Shown one piece after another: positions 23,653 through 32,675 of a DNA stretch of 64,000 nucleotides. Each line of letters begins with the position of its first letter. Position 1 is the stretch's first letter. The stretch lies in assembly GCA_002389905.1 (NCBI GenBank), contig DGRE01000007.1, forward strand, positions 71,293 to 135,292, written 5' to 3'. This DNA is from Hungatella sp. UBA4396. GTDB lineage: Bacteria; Bacillota; Clostridia; Lachnospirales; Lachnospiraceae. The position numbers and the translations under genes are program-made. The notes beneath the pieces are model-generated. The model searched no databases. It was not told the DNA's origin and saw only the letters and a program-made list of their open reading frames with translations.

Positions 23653-24705
23653 TTAAACCTCCTTTAGAAACCAGTGGTGGGTCTTATTAATAAAGCGTAC
23701 TAGCAAAAGCATAACGGGGACTTCGGTCAATACGCCCACCGTACAAGCAAGCACAACCGGCGAATTTGGACCGAAAAGGGCAATTGCTACCGCTACAGAA
23801 AGTTCGAAGAAGTCCGAGGCTGCAATCAGAGAAGCCGGAGCCGCAATATTGTGTGGTTGCTTTGTCCACTTGCATATCAAGTAGGTAAAGTTGGCGGAGA
23901 TTACGTTTTGCAGAACCAGCGGTACTGCGATCAGCAAAACGAACAGAGGCTGTTCCAAAATAATGTCACCTTGGAAGGAAAAAATGATAATCAAGGTGAG
24001 CAGCAACCCCAAGGTCGTGATGCCGTCAAACTTGGGGAGAAATCTTTCGTTGAAATACTCTATGCCTTTTTTCTGTATCATCAGAAAGCGCGTAAGTGCG
24101 CCGCCAGCCAGCGGAACGACAACGAATAATACGATGGAAAAGAAGAGCGTATCCCAAGGAATCGTAACGCCGTTTACTCCCAACAAGATTTGTACCAATG
24201 GCACAAACAATACGAGAATCAAGAGGTCATTGACCGAAACCTGTACAAGCGTATGCGCCGGATCGCCTTTGGTCAGATGACTCCATACAAACACCATCGC
24301 CGTGCAGGGTGCTACGCCCAGCAATACTGCGCCTGTTACGAAGTCCTGTGCCAAATCCGCTGGGATGAAGGCTTGAAAGATAACTTTGAAAAACAGGGTT
24401 GCTAACCCGAACATGAGGAAGGGCTTGATGAGCCAGCTGCTACCGCTGGAAATAAGGATGCCTGAAGGATTTTTCCTCACATTCTTGATAGACTGGAAAT
24501 CAATCTTCATCATCATGGGGAAAATCATAATCCAAATGAGTACGGCAATCGGGAGGTTCTGCCCGGCGTATTGAAATCCTTCCAAGACATCTGGAATGCC
24601 GGGCAGGAATTTTCCGACAAGGATTCCAGCCGCCATGCACAGCAGCACCCACACGGTTAGATATTTTTCAAAAAAGCCAATACCTTTATTTTTTTCTTGG
24701 CTCAT
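23653..24705 (-). CDS. acr3: Arsenite efflux carrier Acr3
   Basis: Membrane arsenite exporter with about ten helices, 350 aa, typical length. Key features are the N-terminal EKYLTVWVLLCMAAGILVGK, the loop LIWIMIFPMMMKIDF, and GVAPCTAMVFVWSHLTKGD, containing the conserved Cys of helix 4 needed for transport. Near the end AASDFFELSVAVAIALFG is also conserved. It overlaps the DUF2703 gene by 4 bp and is followed directly by arsD. Probably driven by proton motive force or by ArsA. Confidence 0.96.
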   Translation of the reverse strand: MSQEKNKGIGFFEKYLTVWVLLCMAAGILVGKFLPGIPDVLEGFQYAGQNLPIAVLIWIMIFPMMMKIDFQSIKNVRKNPSGILISSGSSWLIKPFLMFGLATLFFKVIFQAFIPADLAQDFVTGAVLLGVAPCTAMVFVWSHLTKGDPAHTLVQVSVNDLLILVLFVPLVQILLGVNGVTIPWDTLFFSIVLFVVVPLAGGALTRFLMIQKKGIEYFNERFLPKFDGITTLGLLLTLIIIFSFQGDIILEQPLFVLLIAVPLVLQNVISANFTYLICKWTKQPHNIAAPASLIAASDFFELSVAVAIALFGPNSPVVLACTVGVLTEVPVMLLLVRFINKTHHWFLKEV

Positions 24706-25247
24706 ATCACATCACCGCCCTTTCCCTGACGTTCCGTTTCATCCTTGTGTGTCTTGGCTATAAAGTATGTTTCCAGATTTTCTGGAAGCCAATAGGCTTC
24801 ACGCTCCGGCTCGCCCTGATTGGGGTTATACACTTCCCGTAGAATGGCATCCACGATCAATTCCTTCGGAGGGGATGTATATTCGACTCCGTTATATACC
24901 CATACACGGCAATCTACGGTATCACCGCAATGTTCTCCACAGTCCTCGCAGACTGATTCCCGCGATTCCACGGCAATATCGTTTCCGTTCACACGGATGG
25001 TCGGTGAGCTGACCAAATGATACTGTATCGCCAACTCTCTCGTTGTGATGTTCACTTCATTTACCTTGACTTCATATCCTGACGCATTCAGCACCACGGC
25101 TACGCCGGAAACTGCGTCGTCCAGAGCTTTTTCCGTATCCTGGCACCTGCCGCAAACGGTCGTGTCCAGATAAAGAAAATCAATGTTTATTGACTTTTTC
25201 GGCTCTGGCTGGCAGCAATTTTCAGAAGAACAACAACATTTACTCAT
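24702..25247 (-). CDS. Cysteine-rich DUF2703-like protein of the ars operon
   Basis: 181 aa, second gene of the ars operon. It starts MSKCCCSSENCCQPEP, a cysteine cluster, followed by NIDFLYLDTTVCGRCQDTEKAL with C-x-x-C, and later CEDCGEHCG. The layout resembles DUF2703 proteins, which have a thioredoxin-like fold; biochemical role unknown. The cysteine pairs could bind arsenite or serve as a reductant (inference). I chose ATG 25247 behind AAGGGG, overlapping the arsR stop by 8 bp; the longer frame to 25400 lies inside arsR. Confidence 0.8.
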   Translation of the reverse strand: MSKCCCSSENCCQPEPKKSINIDFLYLDTTVCGRCQDTEKALDDAVSGVAVVLNASGYEVKVNEVNITTRELAIQYHLVSSPTIRVNGNDIAVESRESVCEDCGEHCGDTVDCRVWVYNGVEYTSPPKELIVDAILREVYNPNQGEPEREAYWLPENLETYFIAKTHKDETERQGKGGDVI

Positions 25248-25575
25248 TTTCGTTACACCCCTTACAACAATTTGTTTTATCTCTGCAAATACAATTTTCT
25301 TTATCGGATGTGATCGCCCAGAAAAACTGCTTTGTTTTGCCGATGGCATCATCATCCAAAGAATAATACGTCCATTTGCCTTCTGCCCGTGCCTTGACAA
25401 GTCCGCATTCGCAGAGGAGTTTCATGTGATGGGACAGCGTGGATTGGGACATTTCAAACTTCTCTAAAATCTCGCAGGCACAAAGTTCTCCACAGGAGAG
25501 CATATCCACAATCATGGCTCTTTTGGGATCGCCCAATGCTTTGAACACTTTTGTGTTCTCTAAGTAATAGTTCAT
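25240..25575 (-). CDS. arsR: Arsenical resistance repressor ArsR
   Basis: Winged-helix repressor that opens on arsenite, 111 aa. The helix SCGELCACEILEKFEMSQSTLSHHMKLL carries the sensing C-A-C and the DNA-recognition helix; WTYYSLDD is the wing end. A cysteine-rich C-terminus (CICRDKTNCCKGC) may add metal ligands. First gene of the ars operon, with its own promoter at 25612-25640. Confidence 0.95.
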   Translation of the reverse strand: MNYYLENTKVFKALGDPKRAMIVDMLSCGELCACEILEKFEMSQSTLSHHMKLLCECGLVKARAEGKWTYYSLDDDAIGKTKQFFWAITSDKENCICRDKTNCCKGCNENE

Positions 25576-25611
25576 ACCAACACCTCAAATCTAAATACTT
25601 TGATATGTTAT

Positions 25612-25640
25612 ATTATATGTTTCAAATCGAAATTCGTCAA
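25612..25640 (-). promoter_or_regulatory. Promoter of the ars operon
   Basis: Minus-strand TTGACG (25640-25635) and TATAAT (25617-25612) with a 17-bp spacer, 37 bp upstream of the arsR ATG. Imperfect repeats with TTGA and TCAA ends (for example 25599-25624) overlap the -10 and are candidates for the ArsR operator. Confidence 0.8.
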
Positions 25641-25735
25641 TGTGAAGTCATGATTTTTTATAGAAAGTTTTTTCGCACATCAAGGATAGCTTTCAATCAC
25701 TTTATCAATAGCAAAAGAGCCTCTGAGAGAGACTC

Positions 25736-25903
25736 TTATTCGTTTACTGCCATTTTTCTTTTGAGGTGGTGTGCTTTTTGATCATTTACCTCCACCATTT
25801 CGCTAATCATTTCAATCTGTTCCGGTATCAAATGTTTAAACTGCTTTCCGAGCTGCTCCACGCTGTCAGGTATCACGGGATGTTCCAGAAGATCTCCAAA
25901 ATG
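25736..25903 (-). pseudogene. C-terminal remnant of an unknown protein
   Basis: A frame open from a stop at 25904 to TAA 25736 reads FGDLLEHPVIPDSVEQLG, IPEQIEMISEMVEVND and KRKMAVNE at the end. It has normal amino-acid make-up but no ATG and no ribosome binding site, so it looks like the 3' end of a gene lost when the arsenic cargo arrived. An imperfect hairpin around 25707-25738 overlaps the end. The remaining bases of 25641-26008 show no gene. Confidence 0.35.
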
Positions 25904-26008
25904 TTACATAAAAACATAGTAAGATACACCTTGTTCTTTTTCTGTGATAATATCTTCTTAGAGTGAGAGATTCCGGTGGGTTCACCACGAACCGCACCTC
26001 GGTCCAGC

Positions 26009-26043
26009 AAAAAAACGGAGTACCCCCTTGGCGGGAACTCTGT
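26009..26043 (-). terminator. Terminator of the conjugation-core transcript
   Basis: An imperfect stem (ACAGAGTTCCCGCC with GGGGGTACTCCGT) is followed on the minus strand by seven T (26015-26009). It lies 22 bp past the stop of the HTH gene at 26066. Confidence 0.7.
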
Positions 26044-26065
26044 CTTTTCGCTTTGCCGCATCCTG

Positions 26066-26332
26066 CTATTTTCTTAAAATAAGTCTGTTGCTGGTATTGC
26101 TCCCATTCTCCCGGAAGCGAGGCTCCTTTTCAATGAGTCCCGCCCTCACCAGATCATGTAAGGCACGCTTGACGGTGCTGCGGGAAAGCTGCAGATCGGA
26201 AGCAATGGTCTTTACCGCAGGCCAGCAGTCCTTTCCTTTTCCTGCCCGGTCACAAATATATATATAAACAGCCCTCGCCCGATGGGGAATCTCATCGGGC
26301 GAAGCGGTATAAATGTGGTTGAAGTAGCTCAT
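26066..26332 (-). CDS. Helix-turn-helix protein (HTH_36-like)
   Basis: 88 aa. A winged helix-turn-helix occupies most of it: RAVYIYICDRAGKGKDCWPAV, then TIASDLQLSRSTVKRALHDLVRAGLIEKEPRF, then SNRLILRK. The pattern is like the DNA-binding domain of plasmid replication initiators and ICE regulators. It follows the coupling-protein gene by 11 bp and is the last gene of the leftward conjugation cluster. GGAGG precedes the ATG. Confidence 0.85.
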   Translation of the reverse strand: MSYFNHIYTASPDEIPHRARAVYIYICDRAGKGKDCWPAVKTIASDLQLSRSTVKRALHDLVRAGLIEKEPRFRENGSNTSNRLILRK

Positions 26333-26343
26333 GGGAACCTCCT

Positions 26344-28167
26344 TTACGTTTTGAGTACATTACGGCGGCGCATGGTGTTTTCAGATGGTTCTGCTACCGG
26401 GGTATGAAGGGTTCCTGTTCTGGACGGCGGCTCCAATATCTCCCCGGTTTCTTCGTCCACCATAAGGCAGGCCGTGTGCTTGCGGACGATATTTTCCTCC
26501 AGCATCTGCTTATCGGCATAGACCACTTTTCGATGAGCTTTTTCCTCCATGGTGTAAGCCTCTCCGAAACGGATGCCCCATTCAAGGAACAGCCGCAGCT
26601 TTGTCCTCATGGGATGGGTGCCGGTTTTCATCACGACAAAGCTGCCCTTTGGAATGGATTTCAATTCGTCCGGTGTCATGAGAGGGCGCTCCATCATCTG
26701 CAAGGATTGGCTGGGGTCATTCTTACCACGACTCACGCTGCCGCTCATGATCGTGCGGCTGCCCAATGCTTTACTCAGCACTTCGGCGGTCTGGCTGTTG
26801 GGGGCAAAGCCGCCAAAGATGGTGTCCTGGCAATTGTCCACGATTATTTCTGAACCCTCTTTGCCGTAATTCTTTTCGAGCTGGCCGAAGGACTGTATGA
26901 TTGGTACCATAGAAAGCCGGCGAGAGCGTGAGGCGCTGAAAATTAATTCGAGCGATTCGATGGCTGGAAGCGTTCCGAGCTCATCGCAGTAAAACATTAC
27001 TCGGTTTTTCAGCTTGCCTCCGTTTTCATCCGCAACCGCAAGGATTTCCCTGTAGAGCTGTTGGATCATAAGGCTGACCATAAAGTATTTGGTCAAATCT
27101 TCTTCTGGTAATACGATGAACAGAGCGGATTTTTCGTTACAGAATTTCTCCGCATCAATGGATGTTTCAAAACACAGAATCTGTTCCATTTCGGAGTCGA
27201 GAAAGGCATTCAAACGGGATAGCACAGTGGAAAGTACCGACGCCATAGCCTGCTCCGCGGAATTTAGGGCTGCTCCTGCAAACCAGCGGGCCTTGTGGTC
27301 GGATGGCAATTTATCCATTAATAGCTGAAACTGACTTTTCCCCTTTACCTTGCTGGGCACGAGTAAGTCCTGAACCAATTTGAACACGCTGATGATATGG
27401 CGGCAGTCCACCTTTTTCCCATCTACCTCAGTGGGGGGCAAATACTCGGCAATCAGCAGAATCACTGAGGACAGGAGTCCTTCTGCGGCATCATAAAAAA
27501 ACTGATTCTGTCCGTAATTCTCGTTGCTGGCGTTGATGATGGTTTTGGAGATAATCTTGGCGTATTTTTCTGCTTTTGCCTTTGCCACAATGTTGTTTTC
27601 ATCGGCAAGGTACTGATCCATGTAGGTGTTCACCAGATGGAGCATATTGTTGCCGTCCGAGCGGGTGGGGTTTCTTAGGTCGATGACCGCCACATGGTAG
27701 CCGTAGTGGTTGCGGGCGATAGTTCCATAGTTTCTATACAGGTCGCCCTTGGTGTCGGTGGTCAGGAAGCTCATGCCGGAGGCACAGGCATATTCCAGGT
27801 TGGGGTATAAAAAGTATGCAGTTTTCCCCACGCCAGAGGCACCGATCATGAGACAGTGGACATCGTCAGTATCCACCATTGCCGTAACTTTATTTTTTGC
27901 ACCTACGCTTCCGAGAATGATTCCCTGCTCGGCGGCAGTAGGGAGGCATTGTCCTTGCCTCCACAGCTCCGGCTGAAAGGGGATGTGCTTATAGGTATTT
28001 TTGATTTCCTGTTTTGATGCGAACCGTGCCGTACCATGCTGGCCATCACCTACCGTGCGGGACTTGATTCCGTTTAGGGTATAATAGTGAGCCAAAAGGG
28101 AAAGACCGCCGATGACACAAAACATCACGGCGGCCGCTGCAATTAAAATATAGACCTGAGACGGCAT
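26344..28167 (-). CDS. Type IV coupling protein (VirD4/TraG)
   Basis: Inner-membrane ATPase that brings the relaxase-DNA complex to the transfer channel, 607 aa. A first membrane helix VYILIAAAAVMFCVIGGLSLL precedes the cytoplasmic RecA-like domain with Walker A MIGASGVGKTAYFLYP (about 112-127) and Walker B VMFYCDELGTLP (about 395-406). FSASRSRRLSMVPIIQSFGQLE is typical of VirD4/TraG. There is one clear N-terminal helix where two are common. It is encoded next to the Toprim protein and relaxase, as in related ICEs. Confidence 0.94.
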   Translation of the reverse strand: MPSQVYILIAAAAVMFCVIGGLSLLAHYYTLNGIKSRTVGDGQHGTARFASKQEIKNTYKHIPFQPELWRQGQCLPTAAEQGIILGSVGAKNKVTAMVDTDDVHCLMIGASGVGKTAYFLYPNLEYACASGMSFLTTDTKGDLYRNYGTIARNHYGYHVAVIDLRNPTRSDGNNMLHLVNTYMDQYLADENNIVAKAKAEKYAKIISKTIINASNENYGQNQFFYDAAEGLLSSVILLIAEYLPPTEVDGKKVDCRHIISVFKLVQDLLVPSKVKGKSQFQLLMDKLPSDHKARWFAGAALNSAEQAMASVLSTVLSRLNAFLDSEMEQILCFETSIDAEKFCNEKSALFIVLPEEDLTKYFMVSLMIQQLYREILAVADENGGKLKNRVMFYCDELGTLPAIESLELIFSASRSRRLSMVPIIQSFGQLEKNYGKEGSEIIVDNCQDTIFGGFAPNSQTAEVLSKALGSRTIMSGSVSRGKNDPSQSLQMMERPLMTPDELKSIPKGSFVVMKTGTHPMRTKLRLFLEWGIRFGEAYTMEEKAHRKVVYADKQMLEENIVRKHTACLMVDEETGEILEPPSRTGTLHTPVAEPSENTMRRRNVLKT

Positions 28168-28233
28168 AATAGTATCCTCCTTCTTCTGAATTCATTTAGA
28201 ATGTCAGAAGCGGGGATGGAGTTATTGCCGGGA

Positions 28234-29652
28234 TTACATAGACAGTTTCATTTCCTGGGTCTGCTCCATCTTTTGCCGGTATTTCTCCAGCAGGATCGCT
28301 CCTTTGAGGCCGTGGGAGGCAATGCGTTCATAGCACTCTGCCAGCTTTTCCTTTTCACCGGCGGTCACCACACGCTCAAAGCCCTGCAGAGCCATGATAT
28401 CGGATTCCAGTAAATCCAGCCGGGTTTTCAGATGTCCGCGGTTTTCATAAGTCCTGAAACCACTATGCAGGCGGCTTTGCACCGTGGAGAGATTCCGGCT
28501 GTGATCCATCTGCCGATACTCCCTCGCAGCAGCAGCCATGGAGAGGCGACACATTTCCCTCAGACATTCATCCACCCCTGAAAATTGTCCCCAATGCAGA
28601 TGGGATCGGGCTTTTACGAGCAGGGCTGACAGGGTGTTGGCGGAACAGTTGGATTTCACAGTCATTGACGTTTCGGTAAGCTCCCGGCATATTTCATCCC
28701 GGATTAAATGCTGGGGATGTTCCTCAGCAGGGATTGCCGGTAATCCGTGATTTGCCTTGATATCCTCGTTCCAGTCCTTGTGTATGGACAAATCCCTATC
28801 ACATGAAACACACTTTTCTATGAGCAGATCGTGATATTTCTCCGAGGCTTCGATCCCCGCCTCGTCATGATCCAGACACAGAACCACATGGTTTAGGTTC
28901 GGATGCAGCTCCAGCATCTTCAGCATGGCGTATTCGGAAACACCGCAGAGCGCCACATAGCTGTGGTTCCGCCAGTCGTTGGGATGCAGGGTGATGTAAG
29001 ACAGCAAGTCGATGGGAGCCTCAAACACATAGAGGTGGTTACTTGTGCCGATGTGGTGGAAGCTGTATGCCGGATCGCAGCTATCCACATTTCCTTTGAA
29101 GCCGGTTCCCTCGGTATAGAGCCCTCGTTTATGGGCATGGCGGGGAACTCCGTTTTCATCGTATCCCACAAAGACCGCATTGTGGTATTCCTTCATGCTG
29201 TCCTTAGATTTTTCACAGCTCTCATACAGGAGCTTCGCCTTGGCAAAGTAACTGACCACTTCACGGTCGATGAGCCGGGTTTTCACCAAGTACGCATAGA
29301 CGCGGCGCATATCGCTGTGGGGATTCGGAAGGGCAAAGGGCTGTTTCGCCTCCTGTTTCTTTTGTGAGGCGGGTCGATAGACTTCGCCCTGCTCACCGCC
29401 CAGCAGCATGGTTACAGCCTCAGGAAAGGTGAGGCCATAGAACTGTCGCACGAAGTCAATGGCATACCCGCCGCTCTCTGCAGAGTGATCGTACCACTCG
29501 TTTCCCCGGACGGTAATGCTGTGGTCGGACGCCAACCGCTTATCCCGGCCGCTGGGGATTAGCTTCTCACCGCGCCGATGGAGAAAATCCACGAGGTCTA
29601 CATTGTTGGCACGGTATTTCTGGTCATCTGTAAAATGCACATATACACCCAT
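28234..29652 (-). CDS. DUF3991/Toprim-domain protein (primase-like)
   Basis: 472 aa. The N-terminal part is like DUF3991 and primase zinc-ribbon regions (NEWYDHSAESGGYAIDFVRQFYGLTFPEAVTMLL). A Toprim domain follows, with the metal motif VVLCLDHDEAGIEASEKY (D-x-D) and an earlier YVFEAPIDLLSYITL (conserved Glu). The C-terminal 170 aa are helical and unassigned. Toprim proteins of this kind in ICEs may prime complementary-strand synthesis after transfer. It lies between the relaxase and coupling-protein genes. Confidence 0.85.
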   Translation of the reverse strand: MGVYVHFTDDQKYRANNVDLVDFLHRRGEKLIPSGRDKRLASDHSITVRGNEWYDHSAESGGYAIDFVRQFYGLTFPEAVTMLLGGEQGEVYRPASQKKQEAKQPFALPNPHSDMRRVYAYLVKTRLIDREVVSYFAKAKLLYESCEKSKDSMKEYHNAVFVGYDENGVPRHAHKRGLYTEGTGFKGNVDSCDPAYSFHHIGTSNHLYVFEAPIDLLSYITLHPNDWRNHSYVALCGVSEYAMLKMLELHPNLNHVVLCLDHDEAGIEASEKYHDLLIEKCVSCDRDLSIHKDWNEDIKANHGLPAIPAEEHPQHLIRDEICRELTETSMTVKSNCSANTLSALLVKARSHLHWGQFSGVDECLREMCRLSMAAAAREYRQMDHSRNLSTVQSRLHSGFRTYENRGHLKTRLDLLESDIMALQGFERVVTAGEKEKLAECYERIASHGLKGAILLEKYRQKMEQTQEMKLSM

Positions 29653-29662
29653 GATCCCCCTC

Positions 29663-29782
29663 CTATTTATGGCGAGTGCCGATTCTATGAAAAAAAGCCG
29701 CCCTTTTTACAGGACGGCAATAGGTCTGGAGCGATTTCTCTTTGATCGGCGGCTGCTCAATTTTCTTTTTCTGTTTCTTCAC
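29663..29782 (-). CDS. Small basic protein, 39 aa
   Basis: Starts at GTG 29782, 6 bp after a perfect GGAGG, and ends 10 bp before the Toprim gene. Lysine-rich (VKKQKKKIEQPPIKEKS), ending FFHRIGTRHK. The frame contains a perfect terminator-like hairpin (29690-29718), so the peptide may be incidental to a regulatory site. No family recognised. Confidence 0.45.
   Translation of the reverse strand: MKKQKKKIEQPPIKEKSLQTYCRPVKRAAFFHRIGTRHK
29690..29718 (-). terminator. Hairpin with T-run between the relaxase and Toprim genes
   Basis: Minus strand GCCGTCCT and AGGGCGGC form an 8-bp stem with one G-T pair and a 6-nt loop, followed by seven T. It could end or attenuate the relaxase message before the Toprim and coupling-protein genes. 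Confidence 0.7.
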
Positions 29783-29798
29783 GGTTATCCTCCAATCG

Positions 29799-32675
29799 TT
29801 ATAATGACATGGTCTGTTCGTGGTCATCCCTCGCATGGCCCTGCGCCTGCTTTTTCTCACGGAGCTTGCGGAGGAGCTTACGGTCGGTTCTCTGGCCGGG
29901 TGGTTTCAGCGGTGGGGCGTTGTCTGCAAAAACACGGCTCATGTGATGCAGGAGCCGTGTTCCCGCCAGCAGAACGGAGGGGTCTTTGAAATCATCTATA
30001 TGGCCGAGGAAAAATTGGGCGTAAATGTTGCCCTGTGCTGCCGAGAGGGTAAACCAGCGGACGGCAGTTTCTTTGTCTTTGGGGACATCTTTTCCCATCA
30101 GATACAGCTTGCCGAGGGTGTACTGCGCATACTGATTTCCCTGTTCTGCGGCAGCCGTCAGAAATTGCAGGGCAGTCTGAATATCCTTTGGCACATCCTC
30201 GCCCATAAGGTAAATCTTGCCCAGCCGGTACTGTGCAAATTGATTGCCCTGACCGGCAGACCGTTTTAGGTATTCCAGAGCTTTGGGAACATCCTTCGGA
30301 ACATCCTCCCCCTTGAAGTAGAGGACGCCGAGGGCATATTCAGCAAATTGGTTCTTTCTGTCGGCGGCAAAGGTCATCCAGCGAATGGCGGACTCCACAT
30401 CCTTCAGTACGCCCTCACCGCCGAGGTACAGCTTGCCGAGCCGGTATGCGGCGAAGTCATTATCCTGTCCTGCGGAAAGGGTATAAAGCCGTATTGCCTC
30501 TGCGATATTCTGCGGAACGTGCTGTCCCTTTTCATAGAGCTTGCCGAGAAAATATGCGGCATAGGGATTCTCAGCCTCCACCGCTTTTTTGAGGTAGCCG
30601 AGGGCTTTCTCCACATCCTGCTGTGGTGCTTTTTCATCGGAGAGGATAAGCTTGGCAAGCTGGTGGTAGGCAAAGGGGTTTCCCACGAATGCCGCTTTTT
30701 CAAAGTATTCCTTTGCCCTGGCTTCATCCTTGTCGGTACCCACACCATTCAGAAGCATCCAGCCCAAACGGTACTGGAGCTTATCATCATGGCCCTGTTC
30801 CTCCAGGGAAACAAAACCGAGAAAGGCTTCCTTGAAACGACGGTCAGAGTCCTGCTGATTTTTTACACAGCCAATTCCGTCCCTCAGCATTTTACCAAGT
30901 TCAAAACTGGCATAGGGGAAGCTCTGGTCTGCCGAGCGGGTGTAGAGGGCAAAGGCAGATTCATGATCCTGATCCACACCTTTGCCATGGTAATACAGGC
31001 CGCCAAGAGAATACTGTGCGTACTTGTAATTCTCATCCGCAGACAGGGTGAGCCAATCCGCCGCCTGCAGATAGTCCTGCTCTGTGCCAAGTCCGGCGGC
31101 ATACATTTTGCCGATACGGTACTCGGTGTACTTCCAAGGTTTTTCTTCCTCGGCAGCATGGAAAACAGCAAGGGCCTTTTCGTACCAGCGGTATGCTTCA
31201 TCGGCGTCCGCTTCGCAGCCAAGACCATCCGCAGACATTCTGCCCAGGTCACATAAGGCGAGAGGGTTATCTGCCTCCGCTTCCATGAGGAAGAGTTCAT
31301 GGGCTTTTTCAAAATCCTGCAAAATTCCGGCATCCTCATCGCCATATAAATATTGCTTTGCCTGTTTGTAGCCATCCGTCCACCATGAGTCGGAGGATTC
31401 CTTATCGGCAGAGGCTTCATCGCTGGAGGACCGTTCCCCGGAATCATCTGCCGGTTCCTGATCTTCTTCATCCGCCATGTCAGAGGAGGGCATCTCCAGA
31501 TCATCCTCCGACTCCGGCAGGGCTGTTTCCACAGATGCCGGTTCCTCAAAGGTCATGCTCCCAATCAGCAATGCTTCTTGAATGACCATGTTGCGGATGG
31601 GCTTAAAATCATCACAGCGGGAAAGGGGCGGCGGCTCTGACGGTGTTTCGGTGTAGATGGATTCGATCCTGCCCCTGACCTCCCACCACAGGCGATAGGC
31701 TTCTGCGATACGGCTGTCCTTGGCAAGCTCATCCACGATTTCATCCACCACATTTTTCAGGTCTGCTTTGAGATAGCCATACTGTTTTTTACCGGAGGTG
31801 TTTTGCAGGCGCTCAGCAAGGTGTGTAATGAGCTGCTCCATGCGGCCGCTCTGTAAAACGCCGCCTTTCATCTGACGGATCATCTCCCTCATGGACTCGG
31901 CCGCCTGTTCCTTCAGGTCATCCCGCCGCTGCGTCTTTTCTCCGTAGAGCGGAATGAGCTCCTGACGAAAAATCTCATTTGCCAGAGAGGACTTCATTTT
32001 TTTGATGCCCTGTTTCGTAAGATAGCCCTCTCTTGGGTCGGTGCTATAGCAGACCATGTGAATATGCGGATGGTGCGATTCATTGTGAAAGGCGGCATAC
32101 CATTTCAGATGGTCAGGATGGATTTTCATGTTCTCCGCAATTTCCACAGCCTTTTCAGAAAGCAGAGCCTTCCATGCAAGTACATTGTCATATCCCATCT
32201 GTGCGGCATCCTCACGCCGGAGAGAAATAATCGGAGTCCACACATTTCCGGTGTGGTTGGCTACTTCATCAGCGACCTGTGATAAAACTAGCGGATCGTC
32301 ACCGGCTGTGAATAAGCCATGGCTGTCAAACTTTTCGACACGGGGACGGTTTGCGATGTAGTCCAGATATTTTTCCCGGCCGCTGATTTTATCAAGATGC
32401 CGTTCCAATGCGATGGTGATGAATTCGGAGGCGTTTCCCCGGTTGGAATTTTCGAGGTAATCCTCATATTCAAACAGTTCCTTGGCATCGGGAAACTCCC
32501 TGAGTATCTGTGCAATCAAATCTTTTTGTTTTTTGGTGGAGTGCCAGAGCTTATGACCACTTTCCATTTTTTCTACGCCGTCGCGGGTGGCAATGTATTT
32601 GACGAGGTTGCTTAAATGGGCAGCAGTCTTTTCCCCGCCTTTGAGGTAGGGGCACTTGAGAATGATGCGGGCCAT
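29799..32675 (-). CDS. MobP-type relaxase with C-terminal Sel1-repeat domain
   Basis: Nicks the transfer origin and pilots the strand, 958 aa. The relaxase domain (about 1-290) starts ARIILKCPYLKGG and holds the metal-binding triad in FHNESHHPHIHMVCYSTD (about 201-218). The pattern with catalytic Tyr/His before it (SNLVKYIATRDG) resembles the MobP3 group. An acidic, low-complexity linker (about 405-450) is followed by at least a dozen Sel1-like repeats of 36 residues (YRLGKLYLxGExVPKD) to about residue 900 and a basic tail. Sel1 repeats form alpha-solenoids for protein contacts. The RHH accessory gene overlaps by 1 bp upstream. The long repeat tail is unusual for a relaxase. Confidence 0.92.
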   Translation of the reverse strand: MARIILKCPYLKGGEKTAAHLSNLVKYIATRDGVEKMESGHKLWHSTKKQKDLIAQILREFPDAKELFEYEDYLENSNRGNASEFITIALERHLDKISGREKYLDYIANRPRVEKFDSHGLFTAGDDPLVLSQVADEVANHTGNVWTPIISLRREDAAQMGYDNVLAWKALLSEKAVEIAENMKIHPDHLKWYAAFHNESHHPHIHMVCYSTDPREGYLTKQGIKKMKSSLANEIFRQELIPLYGEKTQRRDDLKEQAAESMREMIRQMKGGVLQSGRMEQLITHLAERLQNTSGKKQYGYLKADLKNVVDEIVDELAKDSRIAEAYRLWWEVRGRIESIYTETPSEPPPLSRCDDFKPIRNMVIQEALLIGSMTFEEPASVETALPESEDDLEMPSSDMADEEDQEPADDSGERSSSDEASADKESSDSWWTDGYKQAKQYLYGDEDAGILQDFEKAHELFLMEAEADNPLALCDLGRMSADGLGCEADADEAYRWYEKALAVFHAAEEEKPWKYTEYRIGKMYAAGLGTEQDYLQAADWLTLSADENYKYAQYSLGGLYYHGKGVDQDHESAFALYTRSADQSFPYASFELGKMLRDGIGCVKNQQDSDRRFKEAFLGFVSLEEQGHDDKLQYRLGWMLLNGVGTDKDEARAKEYFEKAAFVGNPFAYHQLAKLILSDEKAPQQDVEKALGYLKKAVEAENPYAAYFLGKLYEKGQHVPQNIAEAIRLYTLSAGQDNDFAAYRLGKLYLGGEGVLKDVESAIRWMTFAADRKNQFAEYALGVLYFKGEDVPKDVPKALEYLKRSAGQGNQFAQYRLGKIYLMGEDVPKDIQTALQFLTAAAEQGNQYAQYTLGKLYLMGKDVPKDKETAVRWFTLSAAQGNIYAQFFLGHIDDFKDPSVLLAGTRLLHHMSRVFADNAPPLKPPGQRTDRKLLRKLREKKQAQGHARDDHEQTMSL

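Noticed and set aside
29820..31256. Long open frames on the plus strand opposite the relaxase tail
   Set aside because: They mirror the Sel1 repeats on the other strand, have no ribosome binding sites and no plausible protein composition.
30000..31300. Regular repeats with roughly 108-bp period, at first like a repeat array or CRISPR
   Set aside because: The period equals 36 codons and the repeats are degenerate Sel1 units in one reading frame; no constant repeat with unique spacers.
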